Source: Dehalococcoidales bacterium (lineage in GTDB: Bacteria > Chloroflexota > Dehalococcoidia > Dehalococcoidales > ARS1013). From it: a stretch of 18,639 bases of DNA. The stretch lies in NCBI GenBank assembly GCA_030672225.1, contig DAOVGW010000033.1, positions 1 through 18,639 of the forward strand, written 5' to 3'. Below, piece by piece: positions 14,429 through 18,639 of this stretch. Position 1 is the first letter of the stretch. Every line of letters starts with the position of its first letter. Under the pieces are notes generated by a model. The model saw nothing but the letters and a program-made list of their open reading frames with translations. It was not told the DNA's origin and did no database searches. The position numbers and the translations under genes were made by a program.

Positions 14429-15101
14429 TAACCAGATAACCCCGGCAGATGATATGGCAGTAAGGCACCTAAAGCAGGCTATCGCTTCGGGCAAGCACTG
14501 GTATATCGCCCTCTTAGAGGCTATCGGCTTATGGCAGACGGCTGAGGAGAGCTTAAACGGGCGCAGCTACCGCTACCTTATTGCCAGTGAAGCCTTTGAC
14601 TGGCTGCTTCTTTCTGAGCGTCTGCTTGCGGCAGTTGACGGACTACTTCCCGAAGACGAGAAGACGGCTCTCCTTTTCTATGGACAGCCGCCGCTTGAGC
14701 TGAGCGCCGATGAATTTAAGAAGCTTATCGGCAGTAATCGCTATCACCAGTACCTCAACTACTTTTATGGCATTACCGCAGAAGAAGCTTTAATCATGGC
14801 AGTTGAGGGCGAGGTGCGCAAGGAGAGGCAGCCTTTAGGCTCGACTAACGAACATGACACGGCTAACGAGGCTTACCAGCGGATATACGGCACCACTCAA
14901 CATGAGTTACTCAAGGACTTCAGGCGGCAAAAGGGCTATTCTCAAACCAGGTCTATCAGCTTAACCGAGCTAAAGGAGTTTACCTACTGGCTGTTTAACT
15001 ACCGGCTGAAGCGCTGTGACAAGGAAAGGGTTGCTTCTGACACCAAGAAGGCGCTTGAGTGGCTGAAGAACAACACCTACCCTGCGACAAAATACGGCTA
15101 G
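14421..15101 (+). CDS. Conserved-looking soluble protein of unknown function
   Basis: This 226-residue protein starts at an ATG overlapping the stop of the preceding 71-codon gene by eight bases, so the two are probably co-translated. It has no signal peptide or membrane helix and looks mostly alpha-helical. Notable stretches are AIASGKHWYIALLEAIGLW near the N-terminus, SYRYLIASEAFDWLLLSERL in the first third, a middle section NRYHQYLNYFYGITAEEAL, and a basic Arg/Lys-rich C-terminal third (LFNYRLKRCDKERVASDTKK). I see no cysteine metal site, Walker motif or other catalytic signature. The position directly behind secA, with full coupling, suggests a linked function or simply a stable operon. 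I recall proteins like this behind secA in Dehalococcoidia, but cannot confirm that here. Confidence 0.85.
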   Translation: MNNNQITPADDMAVRHLKQAIASGKHWYIALLEAIGLWQTAEESLNGRSYRYLIASEAFDWLLLSERLLAAVDGLLPEDEKTALLFYGQPPLELSADEFKKLIGSNRYHQYLNYFYGITAEEALIMAVEGEVRKERQPLGSTNEHDTANEAYQRIYGTTQHELLKDFRRQKGYSQTRSISLTELKEFTYWLFNYRLKRCDKERVASDTKKALEWLKNNTYPATKYG

Positions 15102-15116
15102 CCAAAAGGGCACCCA

Positions 15117-15145
15117 TTGACATAATGCTTCGGGCTGGGTAAAAT
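15117..15145 (+). promoter_or_regulatory. Near-consensus promoter of the 15214 gene
   Basis: A perfect TTGACA (15117-15122) and TAAAAT (15140-15145) are exactly 17 bases apart, the best sigma-70-type promoter in the window. Transcription would start near 15152, about 62 bases before the GTG start at 15214, so the hairpin at 15168-15191 would be in the leader. Confidence 0.65.
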
Positions 15146-15167
15146 TGCTAAGCCAAAGAGCAAACAT

Positions 15168-15193
15168 AAAGGCGAGCGCTTTAAAGCCTTTTT
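15168..15193 (+). terminator. Hairpin plus T-run: terminator or attenuator
   Basis: AAAGGC (15168-15173) pairs with GCCTTT (15186-15191), with the loop holding AGCGCT and TTTAAA, and the T-run TTTTT follows at once. It may end the prs-secA operon transcript. Since it lies after a strong promoter and 10 bases before the ribosome site of the next gene, it may also act as an attenuator for that gene. The six-base stem with a 12-base loop is modest. Confidence 0.45.
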
Positions 15194-15213
15194 ATTATCT
15201 AGGGGGGTAAATA

Positions 15214-15591
15214 GTGCTTAATCTGAAGGTAGCCCTGGTTCTCTATGGAGCTATATATATAGCACAAGGTATAATTCTTCTTGTCGCCCCCGATTGGGCA
15301 GCCGAAAACTCTGGTTTTGAGGAACTGGCATCATATGTACCATACTTCCTTGCCATAATCGGTGGCACTTATATCGCTGCTGGAGTCTGGTTTGCAATGA
15401 CCGGGTTAGACCCGCTACGAAACATTAATGGGGTTAGGTTCGCTGTATTGTGGGCCGGCCTGCTTCTGGTAATACCGCTATACTCACTCTGGCAGGGCTA
15501 TGTTGACTTTGGCCAGATTTGGTTTGGGGCGGCTCTAAATGCTATCTTCGCTGTTGCTTTCCTGGTCTTCTATCCCTACCGGCAACGCTAA
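15214..15591 (+). CDS. Small four-helix membrane protein, unknown
   Basis: This 125-residue protein has hydrophobic helices at about 5-25, 43-63, 74-93 and 101-121, short loops, and a basic end (YPYRQR). It starts at GTG, preceded by AGGGGGG with seven bases of spacing. The layout resembles small DUF4345-like four-helix proteins, but I cannot assign it to a family with confidence. Helix 1 carries Tyr and Gln (YGAIYIAQGI) and helix 2 a glycine-rich IIGGTYIAAG, so helices are probably tightly packed. It has its own strong promoter and a leader with a terminator-like hairpin, which suggests separate regulation from the secA operon. Its end is 21 bases from the convergent end of valS, with no obvious terminator between. 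Confidence 0.75.
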   Translation: MLNLKVALVLYGAIYIAQGIILLVAPDWAAENSGFEELASYVPYFLAIIGGTYIAAGVWFAMTGLDPLRNINGVRFAVLWAGLLLVIPLYSLWQGYVDFGQIWFGAALNAIFAVAFLVFYPYRQR

Positions 15592-15612
15592 CTCGGCTAT
15601 ACAGGACACAGA

Positions 15613-18282
15613 TTAAAGCCTGGCAAACTGTTCTTTTAGCCTCTTAAGTCTATCATTTCTTATGGCTAGTTTATCCCGCTCCTTATCTATAACAGCCGCC
15701 GGCGCCTTAGCTAGAAAAGCACTGTCGCCAAGCCTGGTTTCAAGACGGTTTACCTCAGCCTGGATTTGCTCTATTTCTTTTCGGAGTCGCTTTCTCTCAA
15801 GTTCCAGGTCAAACATGCTCTCCATCGGCAGCACTACTTCAACCTCTTTTAGCACCAAGACCACATCATTATCAGTTGCTCGCTCCTGCCTCGTGTCCAG
15901 AATCACTGGTCTTGCCCTAGATAGGGTCTTGATGGCCTCTGAGTAGAGAGTTATAGCCGACTTAAGCTTACCGGCATAAATCCGGGCCTCAATCCACCTA
16001 CCAGCCTCTACACGATACTCAGCGCGGGCATTACGGATGGAGTGGACTATCTCTATTACCGATTCCATAACCCGCTCTGATTCTGGATTAAGAGCCGTCT
16101 CATCAGCCTCAGGATAGGCAGCTACCATTATAGACTCGGCTTCTAGCCAGTTCTGGAGCAGCCGCAACTTCAGGTTTTGCCACAGCTCTTCAGTAATAAA
16201 GGGCATATAGGGGTGAAGCAGGCGCAGCGATGTCTTCAGAACATGAACCAGAACCGGGATGGGCGACAGCACGCCTTCACCCGCTTTGAGACGAATCTTG
16301 GCCATCTCAATATACCAGTCGCAAAATTCACCCCACAGGAAATCATGGAGCTGGCGCTGGGCTTCGCCAAACTGAAAAGCGTCCATCAAACCGGTGACAC
16401 TGGACACAGTACGGCTCAAGCGACTTAGAATCCAGCGGTCTTCTAAGGGGAGCAGCTGCCACTGAATTTCGGTATCGGCGCCAGCTGACTCAATGCTCCT
16501 TATTACAAACCGTGTGGCGTTCCACAGCTTGTTAGCAAAGTTGCGGCCAGCTTCCAGCCTTGATGGGCTAAGCCTGATGTCATTACCCGGCGAGGTGCCG
16601 GTGGACAGGGCAAAACGCAGGGCGTCGGTGCCATATTTCTCAAGCGTACCAGTGGGATTAAGCACATTACCCTTGAGCTTGCTCATCTTCTCTCCCTTCT
16701 CATCCCGTATCAACCCGTGAAGGTAAACAGTATGGAAGGGAATCTGGCCGGTGTCCTCCAGCCCCATCATAATCATCCTGGCTATCCAGAAGAAAAGAAT
16801 GTCATAGCCTGTTTCCATGACTGTGGTCGGATAGAAATAGTCTAAATCATCGGTATCATCGGGCCAGCCGAGGGCGGAGTGAGGCCACAGCGCCGAGCTA
16901 AACCAGGTATCCAGAACATCCGGGTCCTGCCTAATACCATCCGAGCCGCAGTGAGAGCATGACTTTGGCTCATCAACGCTTACCGTTAGCTCCGAACAGT
17001 CAGCACAATACCAGACCGGGATGCGATGCCCCCACCATAGCTGACGGGAAATGCACCAGTCACGAATATTCTCCATCCAGTTGAGGTAGACCTTGATAAA
17101 ACGCTCAGGGATAATGCTGATTTGACCACTGGTGACAGCTTGAATGGCAGGCTTTGCCAGCGACGCTGTCTTAAGAAACCATTGTTCGCTGGCCAGTGGC
17201 TCGATGACAGTCTGGCAACGATGACAGTGCCCCACCGAGTGGGAGTAGTCTTCAACCTTAACCAGCAAGCCTTCTTTTTCTAGGTCAGCCAGTACCACTT
17301 TACGGCCGGAGGAGCAGTCAAGCCCGGCATAGGGCCCGGCGTTTTCATTTAGGGTAGCATCCGGGTTCAATATATTTACCAGGGGCAGTCCCTGCCGCTG
17401 GGACAGCTCAAAGTCCACCGGGTCATGGGCCGGGGTGATTTTAAGCGCCCCGGTGCCAAAGCTTGGGTCAACCGCCTCATCGGCCACGACAGGTATTTCC
17501 CGCCCCAGTAGCGGCAGAATGACCTTCTTGCCAACCATATCCTTAAACCGCTCGTCAGCCGGGTTAACGGCTACCGCCGTATCACCCAGCATCGTCTCGG
17601 GGCGGGTGGTGGCTACGGTGATAAAGCGGCCCTTGTCTTCTGCCAGAGGGTAGCGGATGTAGTATAGATTGCCGGCTAGCTCCTTGTGGTCTACCTCAAG
17701 GTCAGAGAGGGCGGTAGCACAACGGGGGCACCAGTTGATAATCCGCTCGCCGCGGTAGATTAACCCTTTCTCATACAGGCGAACAAAGGCAGTGCACACC
17801 GCCCGGCTGGGACCCTCATCCAGGGTAAAACGCTCCCGGCTCCAGTCACAGGAAACACCCAGCCTCTGGTGCTGTTCCAAGATAGTGCCGCGGCACTCCC
17901 TGGCCCACTGCCACATCCGCTCAAGGAACTTATCCCTTCCCATCTGGTGTCTGGTGAGCCCTTCCTTAGCCAGCAGTTGCTCAACTACTACCTGAGCGGC
18001 GATACCGGCATGGTCAACGCCAGGAAGCCACAGTGTCGGCTCGCCCCTCATCCGATGCCAGCGAGTCATAATATCTTCCAGGGTTGCCGTCAGGGCATGC
18101 CCCAGGTGAAGCTCACCAGTAACATTGGGTGGTGGCATGATGATGACAAAGGGCTTCTTTTTCGGGTCTATCCTGGGCTTAAAGTAGCCCTGCTTGAGCC
18201 AAAATTTATACCACTTCTGCTCAACCTTATTCGGCTGATAGGCTTTGGGCATTTCATCCTGTATTTGTGTTGCTTCTGCCAT
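15613..18282 (-). CDS. valS: Valyl-tRNA synthetase
   Basis: This 889-residue class I synthetase charges tRNA-Val. HIGH is HLGH at 59-62 in MPPPNVTGELHLGHAL. The editing domain has TTRPETMLGDTAVAVNP (225-241) and GTGALKITPAHDPVD (277-290), the valine-editing form. Cys pairs at 185/188, 353/356, 426/429 and 442/445 suggest two bound zinc ions. The ATP motif is KMSKL at 532-536 instead of KMSKS, with KGNV following. The anticodon-binding domain holds WGEFCDWYIEMAK, and the C-terminal coiled coil (about 820-889, rich in Glu, Lys, Arg and Leu) is the tRNA-binding arm that separates ValRS from IleRS and LeuRS. The ATG follows an AAAGGT ribosome site. It is a single gene, convergent with the 15214 gene, with the repeat cluster upstream. 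Confidence 0.97.
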   Translation of the reverse strand: MAEATQIQDEMPKAYQPNKVEQKWYKFWLKQGYFKPRIDPKKKPFVIIMPPPNVTGELHLGHALTATLEDIMTRWHRMRGEPTLWLPGVDHAGIAAQVVVEQLLAKEGLTRHQMGRDKFLERMWQWARECRGTILEQHQRLGVSCDWSRERFTLDEGPSRAVCTAFVRLYEKGLIYRGERIINWCPRCATALSDLEVDHKELAGNLYYIRYPLAEDKGRFITVATTRPETMLGDTAVAVNPADERFKDMVGKKVILPLLGREIPVVADEAVDPSFGTGALKITPAHDPVDFELSQRQGLPLVNILNPDATLNENAGPYAGLDCSSGRKVVLADLEKEGLLVKVEDYSHSVGHCHRCQTVIEPLASEQWFLKTASLAKPAIQAVTSGQISIIPERFIKVYLNWMENIRDWCISRQLWWGHRIPVWYCADCSELTVSVDEPKSCSHCGSDGIRQDPDVLDTWFSSALWPHSALGWPDDTDDLDYFYPTTVMETGYDILFFWIARMIMMGLEDTGQIPFHTVYLHGLIRDEKGEKMSKLKGNVLNPTGTLEKYGTDALRFALSTGTSPGNDIRLSPSRLEAGRNFANKLWNATRFVIRSIESAGADTEIQWQLLPLEDRWILSRLSRTVSSVTGLMDAFQFGEAQRQLHDFLWGEFCDWYIEMAKIRLKAGEGVLSPIPVLVHVLKTSLRLLHPYMPFITEELWQNLKLRLLQNWLEAESIMVAAYPEADETALNPESERVMESVIEIVHSIRNARAEYRVEAGRWIEARIYAGKLKSAITLYSEAIKTLSRARPVILDTRQERATDNDVVLVLKEVEVVLPMESMFDLELERKRLRKEIEQIQAEVNRLETRLGDSAFLAKAPAAVIDKERDKLAIRNDRLKRLKEQFARL

Positions 18283-18331
18283 ACTTACCTTTCTAGTGGA
18301 TTACTTATTTTATTAACCTCTCCCCCTTTAA

Positions 18332-18360
18332 TCCCCCTCTCCTTAGAAAGGAGAGGGGGA
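18332..18360. repeat. Perfect 13-base stem palindrome
   Basis: TCCCCCTCTCCTT (18332-18344) and its exact reverse complement (18348-18360) flank a three-base AGA loop. The left arm continues a pyrimidine-rich stretch that recurs at 9312-9341. Without a T-run it is more like a dispersed palindromic repeat than a terminator. Confidence 0.7.
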
Positions 18361-18368
18361 AGGGATAG

Positions 18369-18389
18369 AAGAGGGGCTGCGCCCCTCTT
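18369..18389. repeat. Perfect 9-base stem palindrome
   Basis: AAGAGGGGC (18369-18377) and GCCCCTCTT (18381-18389) flank the loop TGC. It follows the first palindrome after eight bases. Confidence 0.7.
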
Positions 18390-18392
18390 AGA

Positions 18393-18428
18393 CGCCCTGT
18401 CTGGTAAGGGCATCTCCCTTAGAGGGCG
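18393..18428. repeat. Nested double inverted repeat
   Basis: CGCCCT (18393-18398) pairs with AGGGCG (18423-18428), and inside it TAAGGG (18405-18410) pairs with CCCTTA (18416-18421) around a five-base loop. It is the third hairpin in a row. Confidence 0.55.
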
Positions 18429-18435
18429 GTATTTA

Positions 18436-18454
18436 AGAGAGGCTTCGCCTCTCT
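18436..18454. repeat. Hairpin AGAGAGGC-TTC-GCCTCTCT
   Basis: An eight-base perfect stem around TTC. Its right half begins the 25-base direct repeat that recurs at 18612-18636. Confidence 0.65.
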
Positions 18455-18465
18455 CTGACTCTCCT
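18441..18465 (+). repeat. 25-base direct repeat, copy 1
   Basis: The sequence beginning GGCTTCGCC and ending GACTCTCCT is identical at 18441-18465 and 18612-18636, with a 171-base period. The two copies bracket the GTCATTGCGAG elements, so the region may be a tandem array that continues past the window edge. Confidence 0.8.
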
Positions 18466-18472
18466 ATAATTC

Positions 18473-18604
18473 GTCATTGCGAGCCGAAACTTCCGTCATT
18501 GCGAGCCGAGGGCGAAGCAATCTCGCCTCTATTATCTCTCTTTCTAAGATTGCTTCGGTCGCTGACTCTTCGCTACGCTCAGAGCTTCGGCCCCTCGCAA
18601 TGAC
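18473..18604. repeat. Palindromic repeat pair with GTCATTGCGAG ends
   Basis: GTCATTGCGAG occurs at 18473-18483 and 18495-18505, and its reverse complement CTCGCAATGAC at 18594-18604. GAAGCAATCT (18514-18523) is matched by AGATTGCTTC (18547-18556). So one element of the form GTCATTGCGAG...GAAGCAATCT faces a longer inverted copy, with an extra partial start on the left. Elements with this consensus are, as I recall, common dispersed intergenic repeats in several phyla; their function is not known to me. Confidence 0.7.
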
Positions 18605-18611
18605 ATGTGGC

Positions 18612-18636
18612 GGCTTCGCCTCTCTCTGACTCTCCT
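18612..18636 (+). repeat. 25-base direct repeat, copy 2
   Basis: Identical to 18441-18465, but preceded by GTGGC instead of the AGAGA arm, so it lacks the eight-base hairpin of copy 1 and forms only GGCG-GCTT-CGCC. Confidence 0.8.
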
Positions 18637-18639
18637 TTT

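Larger units (their letters stand above)
18283..18639. other. Repeat-rich intergenic region upstream of valS
   Basis: The 357 bases to the window edge hold no believable gene; a plus-strand open frame crossing it is the antisense of valS running on through repeats. TAAAAT on the minus strand (18308-18313) could be a valS -10 but has no fitting -35. The rest, from about 18309, is a mosaic of perfect hairpins, a 25-base direct repeat and an inverted pair of elements with GTCATTGCGAG ends, listed separately. Unlike the coding DNA around it, it is dominated by CTCTC/GAGAG tracts. Confidence 0.7.

Noticed and set aside
17869..18603. 244-codon plus-strand open frame
   Set aside because: Its first half is antisense to valS and its second half reads through palindromes and repeats; composition is Leu/Ser/Arg-rich without a domain or ribosome site.
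18332..18636. CRISPR array
   Set aside because: The repeats are unequal, mostly palindromes, and spacing is irregular; there are only two copies of the 25-base unit, 171 bases apart, and no cas genes.
1..18639. A new defence, toxin or mobile system
   Set aside because: Nearly all coding sequence is housekeeping; the unrecognised proteins show no nuclease, toxin or transposase motif, and the only mobile trace is a dead recombinase fragment.

Overview
This is a bacterial chromosome segment made almost entirely of core genes, densely packed on both strands. The gene set (FtsK/SpoIIIE, one RNase J, family 4 uracil-DNA glycosylase, a polyprenyl-phosphate sugar synthase with a PMT-type transferase, GlyA, a cold-shock protein, Prs, SecA, ValS) and features such as an acidic insertion in SecA suggest a Chloroflexota bacterium, probably of the class Dehalococcoidia. 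This is recall of family features, not a computed placement.

Layout. Positions 1-725 (+) hold the end of a membrane-anchored NEW3-like protein and a small three-helix membrane protein. Positions 761-5357 (-) are an operon read udg, rnj, ftsK from a good promoter at 5391-5419. Positions 5571-7990 (+) are two overlapping genes, a DPM1-like/GtrA fusion and a PMT-family transferase, which together look like a lipid-linked sugar donor plus glycosyl transfer pathway. glyA follows at 8057-9304 (+), convergent with a cold-shock gene at 9413-9700 (-). The 877-base gap at 9701-10577 is the only gene-poor stretch inside the window; it holds a nested inverted repeat upstream of the cold-shock gene, the decayed 3' end of a tyrosine recombinase, and the prs promoter. 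Positions 10578-15101 (+) run prs, secA, a 71-codon gene and a 226-codon gene with short gaps or overlaps. A near-consensus promoter at 15117-15145, followed by a terminator-like hairpin, leads into a four-helix membrane protein (15214-15591). valS (15613-18282, -) closes the coding part, and 18300-18639 is a cluster of palindromes and short repeats.

How the genes work together. The minus operon combines uracil repair, RNA processing and chromosome translocation; the plus operon combines nucleotide precursor synthesis (PRPP) and protein export. The glycosylation pair acts at the cytoplasmic membrane.

No clear new defence or mobile system is visible. The points most worth a second look are a family 4 UDG that lacks one of its four cluster cysteines but keeps a clamp-binding-like tail, the recombinase scar before prs, the hairpin and poly-T run between promoter and start of the 15214 gene, a start-site/slippage puzzle at 14194-14220, and two unrecognised proteins directly behind secA.
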